From positions 1 to 47,870 of the forward strand of contig JAPPES010000045.1 of the NCBI GenBank assembly GCA_028824125.1: a DNA stretch of 47,870 bases, read 5' to 3'. The DNA comes from Candidatus Poribacteria bacterium. GTDB taxonomy: Bacteria; Poribacteria; WGA-4E; WGA-3G. A model generated the notes under the pieces. It saw only the letters and a program-made list of their open reading frames with translations, made no database searches and had not been told where the DNA came from. The translations under genes were made by a program, and so were the position numbers. Below are positions 15,651 to 24,810 of the stretch, piece after piece. Each line of letters starts with the position of its first letter. Position 1 is the stretch's first letter.

Positions 15651-17810
15651 ATGTTTAATTGGAGAAATATATCATGGAAACACCTATTTGTTGTGTTGTT
15701 AATATTACATATTCTACCGCTCTGGATTTTTGCTTATTTCCCTTCTCAAGACGGTGCAAGCCATGTTTACAACGCATTAGTGTTGAAGGAATATGACCAG
15801 CACGAAAATTATAAGATGCGAGATGCATGGAAACTTAATATCACTATCTTTCCGAATTGGCTATCGCATATTTGTCTTGCTGCACTTCTCTACATTTTCC
15901 CACCTGTGATATCAGAGAAAGTCTTTTTAACGTTCGCAATTGGTATGATACCGATTGCGTTCTTTTATTTTATTGATGCTGTCCACAAAGATACAAAAGA
16001 AAGGTTTCTGTTCGCTTGGCTCGGTTTTCCATTTGCCTACAACTATCTACTCTACATGGGATTTTACAATTTCACCCTTAGCATCTCCTTTTTCTTTTTC
16101 AGCTTCGGTTTTTGGTGGAAACACAAGGACAACATGCAGGTTAAGCATATCTGCGTGCTGTATGTGCTGTTACTGCTCACCTATTTGTCCCACATTGCAT
16201 CTTATGGACTCATCGTGTTAGGTATTTCTGTTGCAGCGGGATGTATATGGGGATGTGAGGCATTAGCAGAAGCATGGCGTATTCGGAGTGAACAAATCGG
16301 CACTATAATCAAACAATTCGTGGTCAGTCTCAAGCCATTTTTCCGCTTCTTACTTTATATGGTGCCCATCTATTTCGTTCTGATGGAATACTATCTAAAA
16401 AGCCTCAAACTGCATCCAACAGGTAGCCATAGAGGGATGGAGTGGGTCAAGGAGTACTTTTGGGGTGTTAAGTCAATCGTCTATTTTACTGATTGGCACG
16501 TGCCTATCAACTACTTCCTGCTTGCTATTTTAGGCATTGCTATTGTCATCTCCATCGTATATAGGATTGTCCGAAAGCAGTGGATAAAACAGACCGATGT
16601 GTTTTTGCTGATTGTATTTCTTTTTACCTATATGTTTATCAAGGCACCTTGGAGTTACGGACCGGGAGGATGGATTAATGACCGCATCCATATCTACATC
16701 CTACTTATGTTAGCACCATGGATTGTTATGGATATGCACAAATTTATTCGCTACGGTATCACAACGTGTCTTATTATTTTTACCTTATTTCATTTTGGAA
16801 CAACCGCTTATGACCACGGACGTATCTCTACTGAGATTGCTGAACTTGTATCAGGGGCTGAGTTGATAGAACCTCATTCTACTTTTAATCATCGGTCCGC
16901 AGGTTGGCACAAATCAGAGTTCGAATTTGGACATTACAATAAAACTGAGAAAAAAATGGAAAAGCGGAATGATATAAAATATGTTACACCATTTGTTCAT
17001 TCCACTGCTTTTTATGGCGTATATGCGGATGATGTTGTCCACATGGCAAACTATGAGGCGAACTATTACTACTTTCCAGTAAATCGGAACAATAAGGATA
17101 GTGTAGGGTTAGGTTATATCCGTGCTGATTATGTTGTCGCTTGGTACTATCCAGAAACCGAACCGTTTGCGGATCTTAAACCTAATTACGATATTATTCA
17201 TGAGACGAAGCGCCTAAAGTTATTTAAAAGAAAAACACAGGAACCGGTCCTTGAACTCTGGGATAAGACAGAAGCGGGTAATCTGATAATCCGTTTTGAT
17301 ATGCAGTCTGACAACGCTGAAGTCGAAGAACACTACTACATCGTCGGTCCGAAAACAATGTATGTGAGCGGAAAATATGGTTGGGATACGGAGTGGAATC
17401 CCAGAGAACAGACGAACACAACAAACTGGAGGATTTCACCTCGTGAAGCATATCTCGGACCACCAGAAGATTCCACGCCACTCACAAGAGATGCAGTCTA
17501 TGGCAAAGAAGATGCTGCTTTTAGACTTGACTTGCCAAATGGTACATATCGTATAACGAACATTTTTCAATCAGCGGAAGAAGCAACACACGAAGTCAAT
17601 ATGTTAGCAAACGGAAAACGGATAATAAAAAAACTCATTGTGCCGCCTCACAACGAAAAAGTTGAAAAGGAAGCCACAGTTGAAGTGGAAAACGGCTATC
17701 TTGCTCTTGTAATTTACACGCCAAAAAAGCGGATACAGACTGATAAGAAACATATCCATTGGATATGGAACGGATGTATCGTTGAACAGATCACTGCTGC
17801 GGAAGAATAA
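15651..17810 (+). CDS. Large polytopic membrane protein, possible GT-C-type glycosyltransferase
   Basis: A 719-residue protein. ATG at 15651 is preferred (GGAG seven bases upstream) over the TTG at 15624. The first 420 residues hold about 11-12 transmembrane helices. The loop after the first helix, YFPSQDGASHVYNAL, resembles the first periplasmic loop of GT-C enzymes, where an acidic residue acts as catalytic base. The final 300 residues are soluble, with predicted beta-sandwich-like content (LPNGTYRITNIFQSAEEATH, VEVENGYLALVIYTPKKRIQ). I do not recognise a named family. GT-C function is inference from topology and the loop. Confidence 0.5.
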   Translation: MFNWRNISWKHLFVVLLILHILPLWIFAYFPSQDGASHVYNALVLKEYDQHENYKMRDAWKLNITIFPNWLSHICLAALLYIFPPVISEKVFLTFAIGMIPIAFFYFIDAVHKDTKERFLFAWLGFPFAYNYLLYMGFYNFTLSISFFFFSFGFWWKHKDNMQVKHICVLYVLLLLTYLSHIASYGLIVLGISVAAGCIWGCEALAEAWRIRSEQIGTIIKQFVVSLKPFFRFLLYMVPIYFVLMEYYLKSLKLHPTGSHRGMEWVKEYFWGVKSIVYFTDWHVPINYFLLAILGIAIVISIVYRIVRKQWIKQTDVFLLIVFLFTYMFIKAPWSYGPGGWINDRIHIYILLMLAPWIVMDMHKFIRYGITTCLIIFTLFHFGTTAYDHGRISTEIAELVSGAELIEPHSTFNHRSAGWHKSEFEFGHYNKTEKKMEKRNDIKYVTPFVHSTAFYGVYADDVVHMANYEANYYYFPVNRNNKDSVGLGYIRADYVVAWYYPETEPFADLKPNYDIIHETKRLKLFKRKTQEPVLELWDKTEAGNLIIRFDMQSDNAEVEEHYYIVGPKTMYVSGKYGWDTEWNPREQTNTTNWRISPREAYLGPPEDSTPLTRDAVYGKEDAAFRLDLPNGTYRITNIFQSAEEATHEVNMLANGKRIIKKLIVPPHNEKVEKEATVEVENGYLALVIYTPKKRIQTDKKHIHWIWNGCIVEQITAAEE

Positions 17811-17836
17811 CTTTCATATTAAATATTTCATTGTGG

Positions 17837-17850
17837 AATCTATATAGATT
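17837..17850. promoter_or_regulatory. Perfect 14-bp palindrome upstream of the ATP sulfurylase gene
   Basis: AATCTATATAGATT is a perfect palindrome about 85 bp before the sat start. It could be a regulator-binding site in the sat promoter region, but AT-rich palindromes of this size also occur by chance. Confidence 0.25.
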
Positions 17851-17932
17851 TTATGTGAATTTTAAATTACTGGGACACACTACCCAATGTGTTACCTATA
17901 ATTTCAGAATTAAATGTCCTAAGGAGAATTGA

Positions 17933-19126
17933 ATGATTAAACCACATGGAGCTGAAACCTTAACACCGCTTTACGTTGCGGATGATGCGCAACGCGCCGA
18001 ACTGACGAAGGAAGCGGATCAACTTCCGTCTGTTCTCCTTACTTCAGGTGCAGCTGCATCAGCCGTTATGCTTGCATCAGGATACTTCACCCCGCTGACA
18101 GGATACATGAATATCACAGAGGCAACAAACGTTGCTAATGATATGAAACTACCTAACGGACTTTTTTGGCCCGTTCCTATCCTGAACATTGTCCCTGATG
18201 ATCAAATCACAGATGCGGTAAAAAACGCTGACCGAATTGCATTACGCGATCCGAATGTTGATGGTAACCCTCCGTTAGCTATTATGAAGGTTTCAGTTAT
18301 TGAGACACTTACGCGAGAACAGAAACAACTTATTATTGAAAAGACCTTTGGCACAACTGACTCCGAACATCCTGGTGTGCCTGCTTTTGCCGATGTCGGA
18401 GACAATGTGCTTTCCGGTTCTATTAAAGTACTGAACTACTCCTATTTTCCTGAAGACTTCCCGGACACATTCCGTACAGCTGTTGAAATTCGTGATGACA
18501 TTGCTGCACGTGGATGGGAAACAGTTGTCGCTTTTCAGACGCGTAACCCTATGCACCGTGCCCACGAAGGACTCTGCAAAATCGCACAAGAGGCAGTCAA
18601 TGCCGATGGTATTCTAATTCATATGCTTCTCGGTAAGCTAAAGCCTGGGGACATTCCCGCTGCTGTTCGTGATGCTTGCATCCGTACGATGGTGGAACAC
18701 TATTTCCCCGAAAATACCGTCTCTATCACCGGTTACGGGTTCGATATGCTCTATGCTGGACCGAGAGAGGCACTCCTCCATGCCGTCTTCCGTCAGAATT
18801 GCGGTGCGTCGCATTTCATCGTCGGACGCGACCACGCAGGCGCAGGCGACTACTACGGCGCATTCGATGCACAGGAGATTTTCGACACAATCCCTGAAGA
18901 CGCACTCGAAATCGGTATCTTCCGTGGTAATTTCACCGTATGGAGCAAAAAGCGCAATGAAATCGTCATGATGAGCGACTCCCCGCACGATGCAGACGAC
19001 TACTTCAGCATCTCTGGGACAAAATTGCGTGAGATGCTCGCCGCTGGCGAACCACCCCCACCAGAAATCGCACGCCCCGAAGTTGCTGAAATTTTGATGG
19101 CGTATTATCAAAGCGAGGTAAATTAG
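17933..19126 (+). CDS. sat: Sulfate adenylyltransferase (ATP sulfurylase)
   Basis: A 397-residue homo-oligomeric type ATP sulfurylase that makes adenosine 5'-phosphosulfate from ATP and sulfate. The active-site signatures QTRNPMHRAHE (202-212) and GRDHAG (298-303) are intact. The ATG is preceded by AAGGAG. No APS kinase domain is fused, and no APS reductase (aprAB/cysH) or sulfate transporter lies beside it. The next gene is a zinc dehydrogenase 9 bp downstream. It is probably used for assimilation or for APS supply to sulfation; the direction cannot be told here. Confidence 0.93.
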   Translation: MIKPHGAETLTPLYVADDAQRAELTKEADQLPSVLLTSGAAASAVMLASGYFTPLTGYMNITEATNVANDMKLPNGLFWPVPILNIVPDDQITDAVKNADRIALRDPNVDGNPPLAIMKVSVIETLTREQKQLIIEKTFGTTDSEHPGVPAFADVGDNVLSGSIKVLNYSYFPEDFPDTFRTAVEIRDDIAARGWETVVAFQTRNPMHRAHEGLCKIAQEAVNADGILIHMLLGKLKPGDIPAAVRDACIRTMVEHYFPENTVSITGYGFDMLYAGPREALLHAVFRQNCGASHFIVGRDHAGAGDYYGAFDAQEIFDTIPEDALEIGIFRGNFTVWSKKRNEIVMMSDSPHDADDYFSISGTKLREMLAAGEPPPPEIARPEVAEILMAYYQSEVN

Positions 19127-19135
19127 TCTGTTACC

Positions 19136-20362
19136 GTGGAAGCCATTCAATACACCAAAAACATCCCCCGTTATCTCGCCCTGCGCTACCTTGGAAAAAA
19201 GTGGCGCAGTCTCTACACGTCCCAATTCTCCTGCATCAACCTCGTTGATATCCCGGAACCACAACTCCCAACGCAACAATGGGTCAAAATCAAAACCCGA
19301 CTCAGCGGTATCTGCGGATCCGACTTAGCAACGATTACTGCAAAGGGGAGTCCCTATTTTTCGCCTTTCACATCAACGCCTTTTGTTCTTGGACATGAGA
19401 TTGTGGGTGAAATTGCAGAGATCGGTGATGCAGTCAAAGATTGGTCTATCGGTGAGCGGGTAGTTATCGAACCTGCGCTTTCATGTGTAGTCCGAGAAAT
19501 TGATCCGCCGTGTCATCAGTGCCAAAACTTTCGTTTTGCCAACTGTGAAAATATCACAAAAGGGAGCATCTCTGCGGGCATTCAAACAGGGTACTGTCGG
19601 GATACGGGGGGCGGATGGAGTCAATATGTGCTTGCGCATCAATCACAACTGCATCTTATCCCCGATGATATGTCGGACGAAATTGCTGTACTGCTTGAAC
19701 CTTTTGCCTGTGCGGTCCATGGTGTTTTACAGATAGAATTAGACAGCAAAAGCGATATATGCGTAGTTGGAGGCGGTACCATCGGGTTGCTTACTATTGC
19801 AGCACTGCGGATGCTCGGATATCAAAACCGAATCGTCGTTTTTGCCAAACATTCACATCAACAGCAATTCGCTCGTGATCTCGGTGCAAATGTTGTGATA
19901 CCTGTAAACAACAGTCGTTACACTGTTTTCTCTGAATTAATTGATGCAAAATCGTATCAACCTGAACTTGGCCAACAGGTTTTGCTGGGTGGCGTGGATT
20001 TAACCTTTGACTGTGTCGGTTCAAGCGTTACAATAGACGACGCGTTACGTTTCACACGGGCAGGTGGCGAAGTCATCTTACTCGGTATGCCGGGAATACC
20101 GAAAAATATAGACTGGACATCTATCTGGTATAAGCAGTTGCATGTAAAAGGGGCATACACGTATGGATTTGAAATATATAACGGTGAACAGATTCACACA
20201 TTTCAACTCGGTCTGTATCTCTTGCAGCTGTATGGAGATCAATTGCTGCCGCTGGTCGGCGCGCCATTTTCCATACGAGACTATAAGCGCGCCATTCAGA
20301 CTGCGCTCAACACAGGAAAAACTTCTACCGTCAAAACCATTTTCGACTTGCGATTAGAATAG
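19136..20362 (+). CDS. Zinc-dependent alcohol/sorbitol dehydrogenase-like MDR protein
   Basis: A 408-residue medium-chain dehydrogenase. The catalytic zinc ligand region is SGICGSD, followed by LGHEIVGEI. A cysteine-rich lobe, CVVREIDPPCHQCQNFRFANC, stands in for the usual four-cysteine structural zinc site but with altered spacing. The Rossmann motif VVGGGTIGLL comes later. The first 30 residues are longer than in typical members. The start is GTG at 19136, 9 bp after sat, without a clear ribosome-binding site of its own, so expression probably depends on read-through from sat. The substrate is unknown. Confidence 0.85.
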   Translation: MEAIQYTKNIPRYLALRYLGKKWRSLYTSQFSCINLVDIPEPQLPTQQWVKIKTRLSGICGSDLATITAKGSPYFSPFTSTPFVLGHEIVGEIAEIGDAVKDWSIGERVVIEPALSCVVREIDPPCHQCQNFRFANCENITKGSISAGIQTGYCRDTGGGWSQYVLAHQSQLHLIPDDMSDEIAVLLEPFACAVHGVLQIELDSKSDICVVGGGTIGLLTIAALRMLGYQNRIVVFAKHSHQQQFARDLGANVVIPVNNSRYTVFSELIDAKSYQPELGQQVLLGGVDLTFDCVGSSVTIDDALRFTRAGGEVILLGMPGIPKNIDWTSIWYKQLHVKGAYTYGFEIYNGEQIHTFQLGLYLLQLYGDQLLPLVGAPFSIRDYKRAIQTALNTGKTSTVKTIFDLRLE

Positions 20363-20471
20363 TAGGCAAGCAGACTTAACAACTCCTCTATTTCTAATCC
20401 AATAGTGGGAGAAGGATGCGACTTATCCTCTTAAGATACAATCTTTATCTCTCCATCAACAATTTTACATA

Positions 20472-20690
20472 TTAAGTGGTTTGAACATTGGTGTGTAAAA
20501 GTTTTTCAGTGTCCTTTGTCCCTAAAACTGCCTCTTGTATGAAAATACTTGCATTGAGAATCTCAATACCGATGAGTTCACAGTTATCGTTCAATTCAGC
20601 CGTAATATTAGGACTCAACTCTAAACTGCTACTTTGGGGTTCGTCAGAAATCACAAGATGTAATATATCTTCTTTGTCAAAGTATTTCAT
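20472..20690 (-). CDS. DUF2283 domain-containing small protein
   Basis: A 72-residue protein beginning MKYFDKEDILHLVISDEPQS and continuing with SPNITAELNDNCELIGIEIL, the typical DUF2283 pattern (a short beta-rich fold of unknown role, often beside toxin-antitoxin or nuclease genes). It lies 31 bp downstream of the nuclease gene on the same strand, so co-transcription is likely. Confidence 0.75.
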   Translation of the reverse strand: MKYFDKEDILHLVISDEPQSSSLELSPNITAELNDNCELIGIEILNASIFIQEAVLGTKDTEKLLHTNVQTT

Positions 20691-20721
20691 TTTGGTTTAT
20701 TCAAGAGTATACCTCCGTGTC

Positions 20722-21684
20722 CTAATCCTGAAGCGTATCTGCTGTATTTTCTACCTTGTCCTTTTCTGGATCGTATAGACGGTATTTTCCTTTTGAAATC
20801 CACCAGTATCTGTCACTGCCTCCCGGGTAATGATGACGTGATGTATGATTAACACAGTCCGATGCAATTTGGCAACTCACTGTACTAGAATTAAAGTCAG
20901 GATATTTTTCCAAAATGCATGCAGTAACCTCTTTAGGAGCAAAGAATTCTTTATCTCCTTGCATTAATTCCTCAACTGCTTCCCATACCACGTCTTTTAC
21001 TAATTTATCCCCTGACCATCGCGAAGTTGGTGTGGTCCGATGTCTCTGAGTTTTGGGAGCGATAACATCTTCATCTCCTACCTTTGCTTCCATACTTACA
21101 AGTCTTTCACCTGTTTTTGTTTCAAAGGTGGAAACATCAATACAGTTTATGTCCATTCCTTGTGATGTTCTGAGAAAACGGCAAACACGAGCTACTCTGG
21201 TTGGTATATTTCCTGCTACTATGTACAGTCGTAAGTTCCTATTCAATGGCGGCATTTCGTCTGTGTCTGCAATTTCAAACACATCTTTATAGACATTATG
21301 GAACTGTTTTTCATTGAATTCCCCATGTGTTTCAAAATAATCTTCTGCAATTTGCTGTATCTGTTTATCTGACAAGTCATTTGCCCACGCTGCGTATTCC
21401 AGTAATTGTGCAACCACTTCCCGTGGAGCCTGGTCCCGTTTTAACTCAACAATTACAAGGTTACCTTCTGCATCCACTCCAAGCAAATCTGGAAAGACAG
21501 TACCTTCCTCATCCCTGGCACTTGGTTGCCTGTCGATCCAGAGAATGAGTTCGTCTTGGATAAGAGCCCAAGGGCTATTTTCAAGCCAATCCTCAAGATG
21601 ACTTTCAAGTTCTAAGTCTGTTTCTTGCGCAATCACAAGTTTAGCATTAGTTATATCGTCACCTTCTAATCTAAAAATAGGCAT
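20722..21684 (-). CDS. PD-(D/E)XK nuclease with C-terminal DUF7669-like domain
   Basis: A 320-residue protein. The nuclease core is FPDLLGVDAEGNLVIVELKRD: D66, E80 and K82 form the PD-ExK triad, with Q93 in the following helix (VVAQLLEYAAWA), as in NucS/DUF91-like and DUF4268-type nucleases. After a linker at about 215-235, the last 85 residues (WEAVEELMQG, PKEVTACILEKYPDFNSSTV) resemble the winged-helix-like DUF7669 domain. The ATG has GGAG close upstream. Roles in DNA repair or defence are both possible. Confidence 0.75.
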   Translation of the reverse strand: MPIFRLEGDDITNAKLVIAQETDLELESHLEDWLENSPWALIQDELILWIDRQPSARDEEGTVFPDLLGVDAEGNLVIVELKRDQAPREVVAQLLEYAAWANDLSDKQIQQIAEDYFETHGEFNEKQFHNVYKDVFEIADTDEMPPLNRNLRLYIVAGNIPTRVARVCRFLRTSQGMDINCIDVSTFETKTGERLVSMEAKVGDEDVIAPKTQRHRTTPTSRWSGDKLVKDVVWEAVEELMQGDKEFFAPKEVTACILEKYPDFNSSTVSCQIASDCVNHTSRHHYPGGSDRYWWISKGKYRLYDPEKDKVENTADTLQD

Positions 21685-21741
21685 TATTTCTCCAAGAGAT
21701 TAAAATGTTAGAGAATTAGCAGTACACACTAAAGTATGTAA

Positions 21742-22605
21742 TTACCGCACAAAGCAGGAAAGAAATTCGTGAGAACGGAGTAGCCCTTCAGATTCTGCTT
21801 CCCATGATTGCCAATAACGGTAATCTTCCAACTCAACGCTAAAAATGCCATCAAAACCTTCGTCTTCAAGAAGCTGCACCACTTTGAGCCAGTCCACAAC
21901 ACCATCACCGGGAATAGTGTATCGCCACCAATCCTCACCGAACCCGCGGGGTCCGTGAAAACTCGGTCCCAAATTGCCGTGCAGGTACATCGCTTCCTCA
22001 TCAAAAGCGGTATCTTTTCCGTGAACGTGTTTCACATAAGAAGCAAATTCATTGAGTGCGCGAATGTGGTCAATACCTATTCGGACAAGGTGTGAGGGGT
22101 CATAGTTGAGTCCTAAACCAGGGGAAGGACATTCAGCAAACATCGCACGCCACATTTCAGGCGTACATCCGAGCGCAGGATACGCAGGCGCACCGCCGGG
22201 CCAGCCTTCTATTGCAATCGTTACACCTTTAGACTCAGCGAATTCTGCAATAGGTGGCACGGTGTCTTTCCATATATCAAAGTTTTTTGCACGTCCGAGG
22301 CTTGCATCTTCAGGGACAAAAACGCAGAACATGATATGCACATCGTTGTCTGCGGCGGCTTGGATGGCTGCTTTTGCTTTTTCTGCACCTGATTTCTGCG
22401 TAGATTTCTTTGCGCTGAGAAGTTCGCGAGTGCCGGGCAAATCTGCTGTACCGATTTCTAAGCCAGCATCCCGTGCAGTTTTCACGACTTCGGGGGTTGC
22501 TTCACCAATATCAATTGCTTCAAATCCGTTATCGGCACACCACTTACAGAAATCCGCGAACGGCATTTGGCGGGCTGTGCCGGGAATACGTAAACCTATT
22601 TTCAT
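21742..22605 (-). CDS. Sugar phosphate isomerase/epimerase (AP endonuclease 2-like TIM barrel)
   Basis: A 287-residue xylose-isomerase-like TIM barrel. Metal-binding positions are visible in IAIEGWPG (E), LGLNYDPSHLVRIGID (D and H), YVKHVHGKD (H) and FSVELEDY (E). The family includes sugar isomerases, hydroxypyruvate isomerase and inosose enzymes; the substrate cannot be named. The start has AGGAAG upstream. Confidence 0.85.
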   Translation of the reverse strand: MKIGLRIPGTARQMPFADFCKWCADNGFEAIDIGEATPEVVKTARDAGLEIGTADLPGTRELLSAKKSTQKSGAEKAKAAIQAAADNDVHIMFCVFVPEDASLGRAKNFDIWKDTVPPIAEFAESKGVTIAIEGWPGGAPAYPALGCTPEMWRAMFAECPSPGLGLNYDPSHLVRIGIDHIRALNEFASYVKHVHGKDTAFDEEAMYLHGNLGPSFHGPRGFGEDWWRYTIPGDGVVDWLKVVQLLEDEGFDGIFSVELEDYRYWQSWEAESEGLLRSHEFLSCFVR

Positions 22606-22683
22606 ATAATCTTCCTACTTTTTAATGTTTGAACAGAATTATGCCGTTTCTAAATGATCGCTTTTCATTAACAAAACCCGTTT

Positions 22684-22712
22684 GTAGTCGCGCAATTCAT
22701 TGCGCGACTTAC
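22684..22712. repeat. GTAG-headed hairpin repeat
   Basis: GTAG followed by TCGCGCAA / TTGCGCGA with a TCA loop and a closing CTTAC. It belongs to the same structural class as the hairpins at 1187 and 5355. Confidence 0.65.
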
Positions 22713-22793
22713 ATTCTTCATATCAGCGGCAAATCAAATCTCATAATGAACTCTTATTTTCAGAAATGGTATTATTTAGTTCCAACCGAAATG

Positions 22794-22817
22794 TCGCGAC
22801 CTGGAGGTCGCTCCTAC
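22794..22817 (-). repeat. GTAG-headed hairpin repeat (minus strand)
   Basis: On the minus strand it reads GTAGGAGCGACC, then TCCA, then GGTCGCGA. The head is identical to those at 1190 and 5356, with a different stem tip. Confidence 0.65.
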
Positions 22818-22842
22818 AGAGAGGAATACAGGACACATTATC

Positions 22843-24063
22843 CTAAAATCCCATTAGTCCACAACAGCGGCGACATACTGGCATCGGTCCATCTGTGCTA
22901 ATGGATTGACGGAATTTTATTGCTTTCTGATTATTCCACATATCAACAACCTTGTCATCTTTGATGTTACCGATGATATAGTCGTGGTAGTCTCTGCAGA
23001 GACTCACATCACCGTTGCTATCAATTTCCAAAGTCATGAAAATACTCACACACTGGTTGTAACCGAAGGTTTGCTCATGGTCAGTATAGTAGCGTTGGAT
23101 CTCACCTTTTGAGTTTAATCTCGGCATCATAACGGGTGGACATCGCTTCTGCTTTTCAGAGAGATCCTCCATCTCTTCAAACCTATCCAAAATTACACCG
23201 TGATCAAAGTCGTGCCAAGTGCCAATCCATCCATAATGCGTTTGCGGTTTGAACCCGAAACGTTTCTCAAAATCCTCCGTATGTTCTTGGGCAGATTCAG
23301 CATCTATCCACCATGTCAAATAGAAGATCTGTGCATCTGCATATTGGCTTGTGAACTTGTAGAGGTCAACGACTACATCAATGTTATACATCGTAACGCA
23401 GCTGAGCGGGATAATGTAAGGAAACGCTTGGTTTCGGCGTTCTTTCTCCGCATTGAGGGTTTCCAATGCTGCTTTAACATCTTTGAAGTTGTCATAGTTT
23501 TTCGAAACACCAGGGCGCTGTGTATTATGGATTTCTTCATTAGGTCCATCAACGCTTAGGTAGACAATTTTGCATGTTTCTAAAATGTCATCAGCGCGTC
23601 GAGCGATGTTTGTCGCGTTACTAACCAAAGAGATAGGCATTCCCTTCTCCTTGATATAGTGCATTAACTCAATAATACCAGGGTATAACATCGGCTCGCC
23701 ACCCCAGATGTACCACACAGGTGACCAACCTGCATCCACAACCTGGTCAACAAGGTTTTTATACACTTCTACAGGCACTTCACGTTGTTTTAATTCTTTG
23801 AGTGATTTGCCAAGAAGATACCCGTTATCCCCCCACTGTCCGCAGGAATGACAACGCAGATTACACATATCTGTAATCCGCAGACTAACTAACTGAACAT
23901 CATCACCCTTGCCATGCTTCGCACCAAACGGGTGACGCAAGTTAAATGATTCCTTGGCAAGTTGGTAGCGCATGAAATTGCGCGATGTACGCCAGTCCTC
24001 CGATATAGCGGTTGCAAGCTGGTTAACCAGGAACCGCGATGAAATTCGACTTCTTAATGCCAT
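22843..24063 (-). CDS. Radical SAM protein with SPASM-type C-terminus
   Basis: A 406-residue protein. The [4Fe-4S]/SAM motif CNLRCHSC has C67, C71 and C74, followed by GGEPMLYPGI and LSVDGPNEEIHN, standard radical-SAM landmarks. The C-terminal part ends with EIDSNGDVSLCRDYHDYIIG and CRRCC, a SPASM/twitch-like auxiliary cluster region. Related proteins modify peptides or act in cofactor or lipid/sugar maturation. No precursor peptide gene is obvious nearby. It is monocistronic on the minus strand. Confidence 0.87.
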   Translation of the reverse strand: MALRSRISSRFLVNQLATAISEDWRTSRNFMRYQLAKESFNLRHPFGAKHGKGDDVQLVSLRITDMCNLRCHSCGQWGDNGYLLGKSLKELKQREVPVEVYKNLVDQVVDAGWSPVWYIWGGEPMLYPGIIELMHYIKEKGMPISLVSNATNIARRADDILETCKIVYLSVDGPNEEIHNTQRPGVSKNYDNFKDVKAALETLNAEKERRNQAFPYIIPLSCVTMYNIDVVVDLYKFTSQYADAQIFYLTWWIDAESAQEHTEDFEKRFGFKPQTHYGWIGTWHDFDHGVILDRFEEMEDLSEKQKRCPPVMMPRLNSKGEIQRYYTDHEQTFGYNQCVSIFMTLEIDSNGDVSLCRDYHDYIIGNIKDDKVVDMWNNQKAIKFRQSISTDGPMPVCRRCCGLMGF

Positions 24064-24140
24064 TAATACTCCTTTTGTATTTTATAGTAAGATCCGAAAA
24101 TATGTTTATATCTCAATGAACAATCCTACACACTCTCGTT

Positions 24141-24199
24141 GGCGAGGCGGGGAATGCCTAAATGGCATTCATACCGTTGATTTCTTCCTAACCTCGCCA
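24141..24199. repeat. Composite repeat: GGCGAGG hairpin interrupted by an AATCAACG-type repeat
   Basis: The outer arms GGCGAGG and CCTAACCTCGCC are those of the GGCGAGGTTAGGAAACCTCGCC hairpin. Between them sits the reverse complement of the 36-base unit found alone at 47828-47863. The same composite, in opposite orientation, occurs at 35001-35058. Confidence 0.7.
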
Positions 24200-24230
24200 A
24201 TGTCCAGGTAATTGTGGGTTGGACTATAAA

Positions 24231-24644
24231 TTATGATTCGTCATCTGACTGGACAAGTGTAAGCGCTGCCGAATTGAGACAGTACCGTTTGCCTGTAGGT
24301 TCTGGTCCGTCATTAAAGACATGCCCAAGATGTGCATCACAACGACTACAAACCACCTCTGTGCGCGGCATAAAAAAGATGCTAAAATCCGATTTTGTCT
24401 CAATGCTATCAGGGGAAACAGGCTCCCAAAAACTGGGCCATCCTGTCCCGGACTCGTATTTAGTGTCAGATGTAAAAAGTGGGCTTCCACAGCAGATACA
24501 GTGATAAGTCCCTTGTTCTTTGCAATCGTGATATTTGCCTGTAAAAGCGCGCTCAGTCCCTTTTTTTCGTGTTACTTTAAATTCTTCAGGTGAAAGCTGT
24601 TCTTTCCATTCCTTGTCTGATTTCGTTATTTTTTCTGTCCCCAT
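24231..24644 (-). CDS. msrB: Peptide-methionine (R)-S-oxide reductase
   Basis: A 137-residue MsrB. Zinc ligands are the CxxC pairs C49/C52 and C99/C102; the catalytic cysteine is C122 in GKRYCLNSAAL. The conserved ESGTGWPSFW and DAHLGHVFNDGPEPTG are intact. It reduces methionine-R-sulfoxide in proteins, using thioredoxin. GAGGAG precedes the ATG. It stands alone, without a fused MsrA. Confidence 0.95.
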   Translation of the reverse strand: MGTEKITKSDKEWKEQLSPEEFKVTRKKGTERAFTGKYHDCKEQGTYHCICCGSPLFTSDTKYESGTGWPSFWEPVSPDSIETKSDFSIFFMPRTEVVCSRCDAHLGHVFNDGPEPTGKRYCLNSAALTLVQSDDES

Positions 24645-24810
24645 TGTTCGCTCCTCAATTTACTTGGTGTATACTATCACATATTTTGGCAAAAAATGCA
24701 AGAATGTTTTATAGTTTCGGCAGTATCATCCAGTACACGTAAATCGGACAGACAAAGCCCTCGGACAATGTTTTTTCATCAAAAGTTAGATGGATAAAAT
24801 CCTGATATAC

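Noticed and set aside
18638..19279. 213-codon minus-strand ORF opposite ATP sulfurylase
   Set aside because: It is a shadow of the sat gene, which has all its active-site motifs on the plus strand.
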